Counted from the first letter of the stretch, positions 32,136-42,353 are shown. The stretch: DNA of 64,000 nucleotides from Bacteroidota bacterium (GCA_025356715.1 JANXRU010000146.1:1-64000), one strand, 5' to 3'. Made by a program: numbers and translations. Notes: generated by a model from the letters alone, not told the origin.

Positions 32136-32945
32136 CTAAACCTCTACATCACCTTCAAACACAAAAGTTGCTGAACCTTGCAACCAAATATCGGTAAATG
32201 AAAGTTGTTGTTTATTATAATTAAACTTAACGCTTAGTGCTCCACCTTTTACTTTTACATCAATAGTATGAATGCCACCGGGAAGATTATTTAATATAGC
32301 TGTACTTAATGCTGCGGCTGTAACTCCGGTGCCACAACTTAATGTTTCATCTTCAACACCACGCTCGTAAGTGCGTATGCTAATTGTTTTTAAATCAGAA
32401 ACATTTGCAAAATTTACATTAATGCCTTCTTGTTTAAATTCATCATTATACCTGATGCTTTTCGCAGCATCAACGATATTTAATTCGTCAATATTTTTTT
32501 GAAGAAAACGCACAAAATGTGGGGAGCCAGTATTGAGTACAAAAGTATGTTCGTCTCTCAATTCTACATGTGTTACATCTTGCATTTTTAATTTCACATA
32601 CCACTCCTTTTCGTTTTGAGAAATATGTGCATCATGCGCTCCATCAATGGCAATAAAAGTAGTTTCGTTTTGGGCAACATTTAAGTGATAGGCAAATGCA
32701 GCAATACATCTTCCTCCATTTCCGCACATGCTACTTTCATTGCCATCGCTATTATAATATTTCATATAAAAATTAGCAGCATCACTTTTTTGCAATAGAA
32801 TTAATCCATCAGCGCCAATGCCAAATTTGCGGTCGCAGAGTTTAGCCACTAATGCACTATCGTGAATTGGAAATGTTGCAAGTCTGTCATCTATTATCAC
32901 AAAATCATTTCCTGTACCTTGGTATTTATAAAAGTGTAGTTTCAA
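32136..32945 (-). CDS. dapF: Diaminopimelate epimerase
   Basis: The 269-residue enzyme interconverts LL- and meso-diaminopimelate for lysine and cell-wall synthesis. Both catalytic cysteines are present: C74 in SMCGNGGR and C204 in LSCGTGV. The N-terminal KYQGTGNDFV is typical. The start codon is TTG, overlapping the TGA of the upstream gene (four-base overlap), so it is translationally coupled to the hypothetical membrane protein gene. Confidence 0.95.
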   Translation of the reverse strand: MKLHFYKYQGTGNDFVIIDDRLATFPIHDSALVAKLCDRKFGIGADGLILLQKSDAANFYMKYYNSDGNESSMCGNGGRCIAAFAYHLNVAQNETTFIAIDGAHDAHISQNEKEWYVKLKMQDVTHVELRDEHTFVLNTGSPHFVRFLQKNIDELNIVDAAKSIRYNDEFKQEGINVNFANVSDLKTISIRTYERGVEDETLSCGTGVTAAALSTAILNNLPGGIHTIDVKVKGGALSVKFNYNKQQLSFTDIWLQGSATFVFEGDVEV

Positions 32946-33784
32946 AATTTATGAAAATTATTATCCTTAGTTAAAGCAAATTCATTTTTTGTGGTTCTGA
33001 AAATAAAATCATCACCATCTCGCAATAAGTAAATTTCGTATGGGGGAGAAATTCCATACACCACTAATTTTTTGCCGTTAAATTTATATCCTTTATAGTT
33101 TACAGGCGATCTCCAAAACTCAACATAAACCATTATTGGTTTGGATAATTGTGCATTTCGTCCTGCACTTTTTGCGGCCAAAATTTGCATCATACTGTCC
33201 ACAATCATCGAGTCGGTTTCATCTTTTATCGTTTTAAAACGGAGCTCAAAATAATTTTTTTCATACGCCACCACAAACGAATCGAGTTCCATTACATCAC
33301 TTGCAATTCCTACTTCTTCGTGGTTGGTTTCTTCATCAATATTCAATAATTCATTTTCTGTAAATTGTTTTGATGTATCAGTTTGATGAGTAATTATTTT
33401 AGGAACATCGTGTTTGGGTTCTTCTGTTTTTTTAGTTAAAAATGGAATGTGCTTAAAGAAGTTCCATGTAGTATTATTTTTAATTTTATTCGGATGAATG
33501 TCTTCATCTTTAAAAGCATAATAATTTATAGCCAACACAATTCCAGTAACCGAAATCATCAAATACACCAATGAGTTTAAGTTCCATCTTTTTTCTGCTT
33601 CTACTTTATCTTCCACCAAAAGATTTTCTAAAAACTCTTTTCTATTTGTTTTGTAGTGAAGAAAGGAACGTTTGAATGACTCATCGGCTGACAATTTTTC
33701 CTCGAAATCATGGCGCTCACTGTCAGGCATCTCGTTACGAAGATACTTCTCATAAAAATATTGATGTTTTTCGTGCAATGCCAT
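32942..33784 (-). CDS. Single-pass membrane protein of unknown function
   Basis: The 280-residue protein has an N-terminal region with an anti-sigma-like flavour (YEKYLRNEMPDSERHDFEEK, about 10-29), a single membrane helix (about 70-88), and a soluble C-terminal part with a small beta domain (KPIMVYVEFWRSPVNY). I do not recognise the family. It is directly coupled to dapF but need not be related in function. A type II membrane topology with an external C-terminus is likely but not shown. Confidence 0.72.
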   Translation of the reverse strand: MALHEKHQYFYEKYLRNEMPDSERHDFEEKLSADESFKRSFLHYKTNRKEFLENLLVEDKVEAEKRWNLNSLVYLMISVTGIVLAINYYAFKDEDIHPNKIKNNTTWNFFKHIPFLTKKTEEPKHDVPKIITHQTDTSKQFTENELLNIDEETNHEEVGIASDVMELDSFVVAYEKNYFELRFKTIKDETDSMIVDSMMQILAAKSAGRNAQLSKPIMVYVEFWRSPVNYKGYKFNGKKLVVYGISPPYEIYLLRDGDDFIFRTTKNEFALTKDNNFHKF

Positions 33785-33877
33785 TGTAAATCAGTTGCGA
33801 ATTTGGTATTTTTTTGTGAGGTAAAATAAAAATTTAATAGGATTCGTTCATTTGTGTACAAAAAAATTAACTCCTGT

Positions 33878-33885
33878 TATTTTTG
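33878..33885 (+). promoter_or_regulatory. -7 element upstream of htrA
   Basis: TATTTTTG matches TAnnTTTG and lies 32 bases before the ATG. A TTG occurs 23 bases further upstream, at the long end of usual spacing, so support is moderate. Confidence 0.45.
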
Positions 33886-33917
33886 CAGAGAAATTTTTGG
33901 AATAAAATTTGAAAGTC

Positions 33918-35417
33918 ATGAAAAAAAATATGAAAACAATTATGAAAAAGTATCTATCATTATTTTTAGTAGCAGGTCTTGGAGGCTTAGTTGCATTAGG
34001 AATTAACAGATTATTTACAAACAATACCACCACACAATTTCAGGAACAACGTATGGCAAGATTTGCCAGTTTAACTGATATGGGAGCACGACCCGATTTT
34101 GTGGAGGTGGCAGAATTAGTTACACCCACTGTAGTTTTTATCAATACTATTATTGATCCACAAGCTGCAAATAAAGATGAACAACAACAACCTCAAGAAA
34201 TAAATCCGTTCGATTTTTTTCATGGACCAGGTTTTAATTTCCCACAACAAGGTCCTCAAAGTGCGCAAGGTTCTGGAGTTATTATTTCTCAAGATGGGTA
34301 CATTGTTACCAATAACCATGTGGTGGAAGGCGCAACAAAAATTACCGTTGTATTAAATGATAAGCGAGAATATCCGGCCGAATTAATTGGAAGAGATAAA
34401 AATACTGATTTAGCTTTATTAAGAATTGATGAGAAGAATTTACCATTTGCCATGATTGGAAATTCAGATGAAGTGAAAGTTGGGCAATGGGCATTGGCAG
34501 TTGGAAATCCATTTGGACTCACATCAACGGTTACTGCAGGAATTATAAGTGCTAAAGGAAGAAGCATAAATATTATTGGTGATAGAAGCAAACAAAATGC
34601 ATATCCTATAGAATCATTTATCCAAACAGATGCAGCCGTAAATCCTGGAAATAGTGGAGGAGCATTGGTTTCGGCAGACGGAAAATTAATTGGAATTAAT
34701 ACGGCTATTGCTTCTCAAACTGGGCAATATGCGGGGTATTCATTTGCCATTCCAACAAACTTAATGAAGAAAGTAATTGACGATTTAACAAAATATGGAG
34801 AAGTTCAACGTGGTGTTTTAGGTGTTGAGATTAGAGATGTAAATAATGAGCTTGCAGATAAAGAAGGGTTGAAAGAAGTGCGTGGAGTTTTTGTTGGAAA
34901 AGTTCGTCCGAATAGTGCTGCAGAAGATGCAGGTGTAAAGGAAAAGGATGTGATTATTGCTGTTGATGAAATGAAAGTAAACTCTGCTCCAGAACTGCAA
35001 GAACAAATTGGAAAACGTAACCCAGGTGATAAAGTAAAACTAACAGTAATACGTGATGGCAAGGAAAAATTTATTGTGGTAACACTTAAAAATTTGGATG
35101 GAAAAACAACTTTTAAACGTGCCGAAAAAGTGGAGGTGAATAAAGTGTTGGATAGCGAATTTGAAACCATTACTCGTGATGAAAGATTGAAACTACATAT
35201 TGCAAATGGAGTGCGAATTAAAAAAGTAGGGGAGAAGAGCGTATTAAAAAAAGCAGGAATACCCGATGGTTTTATTATAATTTCTGTTGATAAAAAACCA
35301 GTGAATACGGTTAGTGATATGAAAATTTCTTTAGAAAATAAAAAAGGAGGAACGCTTTTAGAAGGTATTAATCCTGATGGTTCAAAAGGTTATTATGGTT
35401 TTGGAATAGATAAATAA
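33918..35417 (+). CDS. HtrA/Deg-type periplasmic serine protease
   Basis: The 499-residue protein has one N-terminal hydrophobic segment (about 12-30), a trypsin-like domain with the triad H134 (NNHVVEG), D164 (NTDLAL) and S246 (NPGNSGGAL), and two PDZ domains (about 285-385 and 415-495). HtrA proteases degrade misfolded envelope proteins. The ATG at 33918 is used rather than a TTG at 33909, which would lack support. TATTTTTG at 33878-33885 is a likely -7 element. A strong terminator follows. It is monocistronic and divergent from the membrane gene at 33784. Confidence 0.93.
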   Translation: MKKNMKTIMKKYLSLFLVAGLGGLVALGINRLFTNNTTTQFQEQRMARFASLTDMGARPDFVEVAELVTPTVVFINTIIDPQAANKDEQQQPQEINPFDFFHGPGFNFPQQGPQSAQGSGVIISQDGYIVTNNHVVEGATKITVVLNDKREYPAELIGRDKNTDLALLRIDEKNLPFAMIGNSDEVKVGQWALAVGNPFGLTSTVTAGIISAKGRSINIIGDRSKQNAYPIESFIQTDAAVNPGNSGGALVSADGKLIGINTAIASQTGQYAGYSFAIPTNLMKKVIDDLTKYGEVQRGVLGVEIRDVNNELADKEGLKEVRGVFVGKVRPNSAAEDAGVKEKDVIIAVDEMKVNSAPELQEQIGKRNPGDKVKLTVIRDGKEKFIVVTLKNLDGKTTFKRAEKVEVNKVLDSEFETITRDERLKLHIANGVRIKKVGEKSVLKKAGIPDGFIIISVDKKPVNTVSDMKISLENKKGGTLLEGINPDGSKGYYGFGIDK

Positions 35418-35440
35418 TTTTTATACGAGTTTGATTGCAT

Positions 35441-35476
35441 AAAAAATCCCCATTGAAACTCAATCGGGATTTTTTT
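35441..35476 (+). terminator. Intrinsic terminator after htrA
   Basis: A TCCC/GGGA stem plus ATTG/CAAT inner stem around an AAACT loop is flanked by an A run and a T run. It lies 24 bases after the htrA stop. Confidence 0.85.
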
Positions 35477-35533
35477 ATGGTAACAGTTTTTGGATTGATT
35501 AATCTGAATTCAAAATTATAGAAGCCTGTAAAC

Positions 35534-35565
35534 AAAAAATCCCTTCCGAATGGAAAGGATTTTTT
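35534..35565 (-). terminator. Intrinsic terminator after rplT
   Basis: Arms TCC(C)TTCC and GGAA(A)GGA around GAAT are flanked by A and T runs. It lies 25 bases beyond the rplT stop on the minus strand, ending the thrS-infC-rpmI-rplT transcript, and could also act as a second stop for htrA. Confidence 0.82.
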
Positions 35566-35589
35566 GTATCGTAAATTTTTTATAAAAAA

Positions 35590-35934
35590 TTATTTTACTT
35601 TTTCAACTACGGCTTTAAAAGTTTCAGGATGATTCATTGCTAAATCTGCTAATACTTTTCTGTTTAAACCTAAGTTACTTTTACTGGCAAGACCAATAAA
35701 TTTTGAATAACTCATTCCATGAGTACGAACTCCCGCGTTAATACGCATAATCCATAAGCCACGGAAATGGCGTTTTTTTGTTTTACGATCACGATAAGCA
35801 TAACCAAGACCTTTGTCTATAGAGTGCTTAGCAACTGTTAATACGTTTTTACGTTTTCCCCAATACCCTTTGGCTAATTTGAGGAGTTTTTTTCTGCGTC
35901 TACGAGACGCTACTGAATTGACTGAACGAGGCAT
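35590..35934 (-). CDS. rplT: 50S ribosomal protein L20
   Basis: The 114-residue basic protein has the L20 signature ([21 protein letters not shown] early, [11 protein letters not shown] and MSYSKFI centrally) and normal length. L20 binds 23S rRNA during early 50S assembly and, in bacteria studied, represses its own operon. It is last in thrS-infC-rpmI-rplT, with an unusually long 108-base spacer before it that may carry a control element. Confidence 0.98.
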   Translation of the reverse strand: MPRSVNSVASRRRRKKLLKLAKGYWGKRKNVLTVAKHSIDKGLGYAYRDRKTKKRHFRGLWIMRINAGVRTHGMSYSKFIGLASKSNLGLNRKVLADLAMNHPETFKAVVEKVK

Positions 35935-35970
35935 AATTTAAATTTACTTTTTTTTGAACCTAAGCGGCTA

Positions 35971-36026
35971 ATCGGTTGGGTTAGCACTTTGGGGCTTTTG
36001 TTCGGGTTAAAATTGTTGAAACCGAT
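35971..36026 (-). promoter_or_regulatory. Possible L20-related RNA structure in rpmI-rplT spacer
   Basis: On the minus strand ATCGGTT (36020-36026) can pair with AACCGAT (35971-35977) across 42 bases. Further C/G-rich words such as GCCCC and AACCC lie inside and could add a pseudoknot. The position just upstream of rplT suggests an autoregulatory site. No alignment is available to test covariation. Confidence 0.3.
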
Positions 36027-36042
36027 AATGTGGGTTAAGTAA

Positions 36043-36243
36043 TTACTTACCTATTCCCAATAAATTTTTAACCAATCCCATGTTAGTATCGTCAACCAAT
36101 ACTCTTTTAGTAAGGTTACGTTTTTGCTTGGTAGTTTTTTTGGTTAAAATGTGACTTTTGTAAGCTTGGCCTCTTTTAATTTTACCACTAGGTGCAACTT
36201 TAAAACGTTTGGCTGCGGCTCTGTTTGTTTTTACTTTTGGCAT
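36043..36243 (-). CDS. rpmI: 50S ribosomal protein L35
   Basis: The 66-residue basic protein begins [16 protein letters not shown] and contains [12 protein letters not shown], typical of L35, with normal length. It is encoded between infC and rplT in the standard order. The 49-base spacer from infC carries tandem ATTTACG words. Confidence 0.98.
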   Translation of the reverse strand: MPKVKTNRAAAKRFKVAPSGKIKRGQAYKSHILTKKTTKQKRNLTKRVLVDDTNMGLVKNLLGIGK

Positions 36244-36260
36244 GATTTGTCTTGTCTATA

Positions 36261-36280
36261 ATTTACGATTTACGATTTTT
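36261..36280. repeat. Tandem ATTTACG words between infC and rpmI
   Basis: ATTTACG occurs twice in direct tandem followed by ATTTTT. It resembles the repeated GAATTACGATTT words beside aroQ at 43308-43333, suggesting a shared intergenic word family. Confidence 0.5.
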
Positions 36281-36292
36281 ATTTTTTGAAAA

Positions 36293-36898
36293 TTATTTGC
36301 TTTTACCTTTAGGGCTCATCAACAAAAACATTTTTTTTCCTTCTAATTTTGGCAACTGCTCTACTTTGCCAAGCTCTTGTAATTTTTGTGCAAACTGAAG
36401 CAATAATAATTCACCTCTTTCTTTGTAAACAATTGCTCTTCCTCTAAATAAAACAAATGCTCTTACTTTATTTCCATCAGAAAGAAATTTTTCGGCATGT
36501 TTTACTTTAAATTCAAAATCGTGTTCATCCGTATTTGGTCCGAAACGAATTTCTTTTACTTCTTGTTTAACTGTGTTTGCCTTTTGTTCTTTCTTCTTCT
36601 TTTTTTGTTCGTAGAGAAACTTTTTATAATCTACTATTTTACAAACTGGAGGCTCAGCATTTGGCGAAATTTCTACCAAGTCTAATTCTAATTCTTCCGA
36701 TAATCGGAGTGCGTCACCAATTGTAAAAACACCTGGCTCTACATTATCTCCTACCAATCGAACTTCTCGAGCTCTAATTAGACCATTGATTTTATGTTCA
36801 GCTTCTACAATTCTTCTTCCTCTGAAGTTTGGATTGTACGGCCTTGGCGGTGGGCCTGAAGGACGGTTGTTGTTTGTTGGATTAATTGGTGCTGCCAA
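36293..36898 (-). CDS. infC: Translation initiation factor IF-3 with non-AUG start
   Basis: The 201-residue IF-3 has a proline/asparagine-rich N-terminal extension (about 1-30), the N-domain ([16 protein letters not shown]), the basic linker (KKKKKEQKA) and the C-domain ([27 protein letters not shown]). No ATG exists before the conserved domain. Candidate starts are TTG at 36898, nine bases after the thrS stop, or ATT at 36886. Rare start codons let IF-3 repress its own synthesis in E. coli, where infC begins with AUU, so the same control is likely here. It is second in the thrS operon. Confidence 0.96.
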   Translation of the reverse strand: MAAPINPTNNNRPSGPPPRPYNPNFRGRRIVEAEHKINGLIRAREVRLVGDNVEPGVFTIGDALRLSEELELDLVEISPNAEPPVCKIVDYKKFLYEQKKKKKEQKANTVKQEVKEIRFGPNTDEHDFEFKVKHAEKFLSDGNKVRAFVLFRGRAIVYKERGELLLLQFAQKLQELGKVEQLPKLEGKKMFLLMSPKGKSK

Positions 36899-36907
36899 GT
36901 ATGTTTA

Positions 36908-38839
36908 TTATTTTACGGTTAATTGTTCTTTAAAAAATGTTACAAAATCATCAAGCTTAAATTTGCCGATATCTCCTTCTCCATGCTTCCTTACTGATAC
37001 GGTTTCTTCTGCTGCTTCCTGCTCACCAATGATAATCATGAATGGAATTTTTTTCGTTTCAGCATCACGAATTTTCTTACCGATTTTTTCGTTTCTATCG
37101 TCAAATAGCCCGCGAATATCTGCATTATTCATCACATCCACAACTTTTTGAGAATACTCGTGATACTTTTCACTAATTGGCAATACAGTAAAGGGTTCGG
37201 GGTTTAGCCAAATTGGAAAATTCCCAGCACAATGTTCAATTAATACGGCAACAAATCGTTCTAGTGAGCCAAATGGTGCACGATGAATCATAACTGGACG
37301 GTGTTTTTGATTATCACTTCCGGTGTATTCTAATTCAAAACGCTCAGGCAAATTATAATCAACTTGAATTGTTCCTAATTGCCATTTTCTACCTATGGCA
37401 TCACGTACCATAAAATCTAATTTCGGGCCATAAAAAGCGGCCTCTCCATATTCGATAATAGTTGTTAAACCTTTTTCGGCAGCAGATTCTAAAATAGCTT
37501 GCTCTGCTAAAACCCAGTTGTCTTCCGTTCCAATATATTTGCTTCTATCAACTTTATCTCGTAAAGAAATTTGTGCTGTAAAATCTTTAAAATCTAATGC
37601 ATTAAGCACATACAAAACCATATCAATTACTTTACAAAATTCTTCCTTCACTTGATCTGGCCTGCAAAATAAATGCGCATCATCTTGAGTAAATCCACGA
37701 ACACGGGTTAATCCATGCAACTCTCCTGCTTGCTCGTAGCGATAAACGGTTCCAAACTCAGCATATCTTACCGGTAAATCTTTATATGATTTGGGTGATG
37801 CTTTATAAATTTCGCAATGATGTGGGCAGTTCATTGGCTTTAAGAAAAACTCTTCCCCTTCTCGTGGAGTGGAAATGGGCTGAAACGAATCGGCTCCATA
37901 TTTTTCATAATGACCAGATGTTACATATAAATCTTTTTTGCCTATATGTGGAGTTACTACTGGTAAATAGCCAGCTTTAACTTGTGCCTTTTGTAAAAAT
38001 TGAATTAATCTTTCGCGCAATGCTGCTCCTTTTGGAAGCCATAATGGTAAGCCCATTCCAACTTTTTCGGAGAAGGTAAATAGCTCCATTTCTTTTCCAA
38101 GTTTTCTGTGGTCGCGTTTTTTGGCTTCTTCTAAAAGTGCTAAATATTCGGTAAGCTCTTTTTGCTTTGGAAATGTAATTCCATAAATGCGTGTGAGTTG
38201 TTTGTTTTTTTCATCACCTCTCCAATAAGCTCCTGCAACGCTCATCAACTTAATGGCTTTTATAAAACCTGTTGACGGAATATGTGGGCCGCGGCATAAA
38301 TCGGTAAAGTTTCCTTGTTGATAAAAGGTGATACTTCCATCTTCCAAACCAGAAATTAAATCAAGTTTATACTCATCACCTTTTTCGGTAAAATATGTTA
38401 TGGCATCTGTTTTTGAAATGGATGAACGCTTGTATACATTATCTAGTTTGGCAAGTTCCATCATTTTGTCTTCTATTTTTTTGAAGTCATCAGATGAAAA
38501 TTCTTTTCCTCCAAAATCTACATCATAATAAAATCCATTTTCAATTGCAGGGCCAATTCCAAGTTTAACTCCGGGATACAAAGCTTCTAAAGCTTCAGCC
38601 ATTAGGTGTGCTGATGAATGCCACATGGTTGATTTTCCTTCGGCATCATTCCATGTGAGTAAACTTAATGATGAATCAGATGTGATGGGACGCGTGGCAT
38701 CCCAAATTTCGCCATTTACTTTGGCTGCTAAAACATTTCTTGCAAGTCCTTCGCTGATTGACTTTGCGATGTCTAAACCTGTTACACCCGATTCATACGA
38801 ACGAACCGATCCGTCAGGTAATGTTATTTGTATATTCAT
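36908..38839 (-). CDS. thrS: Threonine-tRNA ligase
   Basis: The 643-residue enzyme has a TGS domain (1-60), the editing domain with [11 protein letters not shown] (HxxxH site) and [10 protein letters not shown], the class II core with [10 protein letters not shown] (zinc cysteine), [24 protein letters not shown], and the C-terminal anticodon-binding domain ([13 protein letters not shown]). Length is normal. It is the first gene of thrS-infC-rpmI-rplT. A TTAATTTG-like -7 element lies about ten bases before the ATG. Confidence 0.98.
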   Translation of the reverse strand: MNIQITLPDGSVRSYESGVTGLDIAKSISEGLARNVLAAKVNGEIWDATRPITSDSSLSLLTWNDAEGKSTMWHSSAHLMAEALEALYPGVKLGIGPAIENGFYYDVDFGGKEFSSDDFKKIEDKMMELAKLDNVYKRSSISKTDAITYFTEKGDEYKLDLISGLEDGSITFYQQGNFTDLCRGPHIPSTGFIKAIKLMSVAGAYWRGDEKNKQLTRIYGITFPKQKELTEYLALLEEAKKRDHRKLGKEMELFTFSEKVGMGLPLWLPKGAALRERLIQFLQKAQVKAGYLPVVTPHIGKKDLYVTSGHYEKYGADSFQPISTPREGEEFFLKPMNCPHHCEIYKASPKSYKDLPVRYAEFGTVYRYEQAGELHGLTRVRGFTQDDAHLFCRPDQVKEEFCKVIDMVLYVLNALDFKDFTAQISLRDKVDRSKYIGTEDNWVLAEQAILESAAEKGLTTIIEYGEAAFYGPKLDFMVRDAIGRKWQLGTIQVDYNLPERFELEYTGSDNQKHRPVMIHRAPFGSLERFVAVLIEHCAGNFPIWLNPEPFTVLPISEKYHEYSQKVVDVMNNADIRGLFDDRNEKIGKKIRDAETKKIPFMIIIGEQEAAEETVSVRKHGEGDIGKFKLDDFVTFFKEQLTVK

Positions 38840-38905
38840 AAAAGTAGTGCAAATTAAGCACTCAATCGGTTTTATGAAAATCTATTTATGTTTTTGTTTG
38901 AAATA

Positions 38906-40042
38906 TTATTTCAATTCTTTCATTGATGTTGAATCGTAAGGAGATTCGTGCACCCAAAAACTAATTTCATTATTACTAATACCTCTTTGTAAAAAATAAG
39001 ATTTTATTTGATTAAAATAATGTTCATCGCTATGTGGCATCACATTCATTTCATTAAGTGCCCAAGTCTTTACACTTAGCATTTCGCCATTACAAACAGG
39101 CACTTTTATTTTTTTATATAAATTAAGTTTTAAATCTTCATTAGCTTTTTGCAGGGCATTATTTTTAAAACAAACGTACAAATATTTTGTATCGCCTGTA
39201 TAAAGTTTAAATGAGGATTCATTATTCCAACTGTCAAAAAAATTGAGCGTTGGCGCTATACATAATAGTAAAACTATGGCTTGTGATAGAAATATTTTTT
39301 TTAAAAATTGTGGAGGCTGAAATATAATCTCATCATTAAAAAACATGAACCCAAGTATTGCCATCATACTGATATTCCAAGGCCAAATAATTCCATTATA
39401 ATTAATCCCTAATGGACCATAAATAACCAGTATAAAAATGTGCATAATGATATATCCCATTGCCGCTATTCTTTTTGTTTGTTTAAAAAATAAAGCAATG
39501 GCAAACAAAGCTTCAGAAAAAGAAAAACAATAGCCTAAATTTAAGAATGATGAATTTTTGGAGAGGTTAAAGATAGATTTCCAAACTGTAAAAATATAAC
39601 CATGATTAAACTTAAAAATACCGCTCCAAAAATATGTAGCCACTAAAATAAATACGAGCGAAGCAAAAGTTTTTGTATGAGAAATTTCATCCTCTCGTTT
39701 GAGCGAAGCGAATGGAAATAGCAGAAATAAATATTCGTAAGTCCAAGATTGTAGACGAGTTTCATCAAGCAACATGTTTACTATTTCAATGCTAATAAAT
39801 AAATAAATAAGTTTATTTTTAGAAGGGAAAATAATAAGTGTTAACAGCATTACAATCGACAAAAAAAATAAAAATGTATGTGTTTCATTTGGGATATTTT
39901 TAAACACATCAAAAAATGGAATTACAGGAAATGTTCTATCGGCAAGCCAAAGTTTTATGGAAAAAATTTTGCCAATAATAAATGCAACAGCAATAGTTTT
40001 TTTTACTCTAATTAAAGTTTGATAGGTTTGTGTTATTTGCAT
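38906..40042 (-). CDS. Polytopic membrane protein of unknown function
   Basis: The 378-residue protein has about eight hydrophobic helices in its first 270 residues and a soluble C-terminal part of about 110 residues. The HTTM/DoxX-like layout (KIFSIKLWLADR, YFWSGIFKFNHGY, GYIIMHIFILVIYGP) is suggestive only. It shares one base with the TPR lipoprotein gene upstream (TAATG), so the two form a coupled pair and may work together at the membrane. The function is unknown. Confidence 0.7.
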   Translation of the reverse strand: MQITQTYQTLIRVKKTIAVAFIIGKIFSIKLWLADRTFPVIPFFDVFKNIPNETHTFLFFLSIVMLLTLIIFPSKNKLIYLFISIEIVNMLLDETRLQSWTYEYLFLLFPFASLKREDEISHTKTFASLVFILVATYFWSGIFKFNHGYIFTVWKSIFNLSKNSSFLNLGYCFSFSEALFAIALFFKQTKRIAAMGYIIMHIFILVIYGPLGINYNGIIWPWNISMMAILGFMFFNDEIIFQPPQFLKKIFLSQAIVLLLCIAPTLNFFDSWNNESSFKLYTGDTKYLYVCFKNNALQKANEDLKLNLYKKIKVPVCNGEMLSVKTWALNEMNVMPHSDEHYFNQIKSYFLQRGISNNEISFWVHESPYDSTSMKELK

Positions 40043-41055
40043 TATTTTATCCTCTTTAACCCTTCTTTTGCTAAGCTAAATTCAGGGTTGAGTTGTAGGG
40101 TAAATTCATAGTTTAATTTTGCATCGATATTGTTTTTTAATATTTCATTTACTAAACCTCTCATGTAATATGCATTAATATTATTGTTGTTCATTTGAAT
40201 ACATATTGTCCAGTTTCTTATTGCGTCTTTAAAGTGTTTTGTTTCAAAATTTATATACCCAACATTATAATATGCATTATCATTTGATGGATTAAAAGCA
40301 ACTACTTTTCGGTAATCCAATAACGCTGCTTTATACATTTTATTTTTTTGATAAAATACTCCTCGTGCAAAATAGGCTTCATCACTCTTTGGGTAAATTC
40401 TAATTGCAGCCGAGTAATAATCTACTGCAAGCTTATCATTTTTTGCGGCATATAATAAACCTAATTGCAATGCAGCATCATAAAAATTATTATCGTTTTC
40501 AAAAGCTAATTGTAACGCATCTGCTGATTTGACGGTGTCCTTCATCTCCAATAAATTCATTCCTTTATAATAATACGCAACCGCATTTGTTGGCTCTTTT
40601 TCGATAATGGAATTGAGATAATGAACTGACTTTTGATGCTCCTTTACCACATAATATAACTCTGCAACTTTTAGCTTGGCCTCTGTATAATCTGGTTTTA
40701 ATTTGATGGCTTGTTCATAAGCGTCCGCTGATTTTAACGTTTGATTCATGGCATAATGCAATTTTCCTTTAAAATAATAATACAGTGGATTTTGTTTATT
40801 TAAAGCAATTGCTTGATCAATATCCAACAACGAGCGATCTAAAAATTTTTCATTAAAATATACAATGGCTCTTTGATAATACAACTCGGGATTTGAAATA
40901 TCCTTTTCGATTTGTTTACTTATTTCTTTGGCAGAGTTATTTGTTGTTGTATCAGTAGTTTGTTGTGTTGATTTTTTTTTGTGATTACATGAAGATATTA
41001 CTATCACACAACTTGTGATAAAAATCAGTTTTAAAAAATATGTTTTCAAATACAT
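40042..41055 (-). CDS. TPR-repeat lipoprotein
   Basis: The 337-residue protein has a lipoprotein signal with lipobox ISSC (C23), a short T/S-rich linker, and then about eight tetratricopeptide repeats to the end (for example NPLYYYFKGKLHYAMNQTLK and SDEAYFARGVFYQKNKMYKA). TPR domains bind other proteins. It is translationally coupled to the polytopic membrane protein gene downstream. The partner and role are unknown. Confidence 0.85.
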   Translation of the reverse strand: MYLKTYFLKLIFITSCVIVISSCNHKKKSTQQTTDTTTNNSAKEISKQIEKDISNPELYYQRAIVYFNEKFLDRSLLDIDQAIALNKQNPLYYYFKGKLHYAMNQTLKSADAYEQAIKLKPDYTEAKLKVAELYYVVKEHQKSVHYLNSIIEKEPTNAVAYYYKGMNLLEMKDTVKSADALQLAFENDNNFYDAALQLGLLYAAKNDKLAVDYYSAAIRIYPKSDEAYFARGVFYQKNKMYKAALLDYRKVVAFNPSNDNAYYNVGYINFETKHFKDAIRNWTICIQMNNNNINAYYMRGLVNEILKNNIDAKLNYEFTLQLNPEFSLAKEGLKRIK

Positions 41056-41134
41056 TTGCTTTGCAAGGTTAAGTTTTATAAATATTGAAGTTACTGATAA
41101 TACAATACACTTTAATACAAGTCACAAAAAAACA

Positions 41135-41142
41135 TAATTTTG
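41135..41142 (+). promoter_or_regulatory. -7 element upstream of hmgA
   Basis: TAATTTTG matches TAnnTTTG, 53 bases before the hmgA ATG. No TTG sits at the matching -33 distance, so this is a weak call. Confidence 0.35.
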
Positions 41143-41195
41143 TTTGCAACAACAGATAATAATTTTAACACGTAATTTTTCAATTAATAAAGCAT

Positions 41196-42353
41196 ATGCC
41201 ATTCTATTATCATTTAGGAAAAATACCTGCCAAACGTCACACACAATTTCGTAAACCTGATGGAAATTTATATCAGGAAGAATTAGTTTCAACAGAAGGA
41301 TTTTCAAGTCTGTATTCATTAGTATATCATACACACCCGCCAACTGCAGTTAAAGAAATTGGGAAGCCCTATTCTTTTGGTCCTGTTGCTGCACTCGAAA
41401 AAAATTTGCAGAATAGAAGTTTTCTCACTTTTAAATCAAAACCTGAAGACGATTATTTAGAAAGCAGAGTGTATTTGCTTTTTAACAATGATGTGTATTT
41501 AGCTTCTGCCGCTCCTAAAAAAAGTATGGCGGATTATTTTTATAAAAATTCTGATGCAGATGAAGTTATTTTTATTCACGAAGGAAGTGGAACTTTAAAA
41601 ACTATTTACGGACAAATAAATTTTGAGTATGGAGATTATTTAGTGATACCTCGAGGAACTATTTATCAATTCCATTTTAATGATGAGAACAATAGATTAT
41701 TTATTACTGAAAGCCTTTCACCTATTCGTCCACCCAAAAGATATTTGAATCAATATGGACAATTGCTTGAGCACTCTCCATATTGTGAACGTGATATTAA
41801 GCTGCCACAAAATTTAGAAACGTTTGATGCCAAAGGTGATTTTAAAGTGATGATAAAAAAACAGGATATGATTTTCCCATATACCTACGCCACACATCCA
41901 TTTGATGCTATAGGTTGGGATGGATTTCAATATCCTTATGGATTTTCCATTCATAATTATGAACCCATAACAGGAAGAGTTCATATGCCTCCTCCAATTC
42001 ATCAAACTTTTGAAGGACATAATTTTGTAATTTGTTCTTTTGTACCACGCATGTATGATTATCATCCGCAAGCAATACCAGCTCCCTATGCACATAGTAA
42101 TGTGGATAGTGATGAAGTTTTATATTATGTAGATGGAGATTTTATGAGTCGCAAACATGTAGAGCGAGGAATGATTAGTTTGCATCCAAAAGGAATTCCA
42201 CACGGGCCACATCCTGGCACTGTTGAAAAATCAATTGGTAAAACTGAAACGAAAGAATTAGCTGTGATGATTGATCCATTTTATCCATTAAAAATTACTG
42301 AAGCGGCAATGCAAATGGAAGACCCTCATTATTATAAAAGTTGGGTTGAATAA
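41196..42353 (+). CDS. hmgA: Homogentisate 1,2-dioxygenase
   Basis: The 385-residue Fe(II) ring-cleavage enzyme opens homogentisate to maleylacetoacetate in tyrosine and phenylalanine breakdown. The signature segments are clear: DEVIFIHEGSGTL, YGFSIHNYEPITGRVHMPPP, PRMYDYHPQAIPAPYAHSNVD and SLHPKGIPHGPHPG, carrying the His/Glu iron ligands. Bacteroidota copies are shorter than the eukaryotic form (about 440), and 385 is in range. The next pathway genes (maleylacetoacetate isomerase, fumarylacetoacetase) are not adjacent. It stands alone between divergent and convergent neighbours. Confidence 0.92.
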   Translation: MPFYYHLGKIPAKRHTQFRKPDGNLYQEELVSTEGFSSLYSLVYHTHPPTAVKEIGKPYSFGPVAALEKNLQNRSFLTFKSKPEDDYLESRVYLLFNNDVYLASAAPKKSMADYFYKNSDADEVIFIHEGSGTLKTIYGQINFEYGDYLVIPRGTIYQFHFNDENNRLFITESLSPIRPPKRYLNQYGQLLEHSPYCERDIKLPQNLETFDAKGDFKVMIKKQDMIFPYTYATHPFDAIGWDGFQYPYGFSIHNYEPITGRVHMPPPIHQTFEGHNFVICSFVPRMYDYHPQAIPAPYAHSNVDSDEVLYYVDGDFMSRKHVERGMISLHPKGIPHGPHPGTVEKSIGKTETKELAVMIDPFYPLKITEAAMQMEDPHYYKSWVE

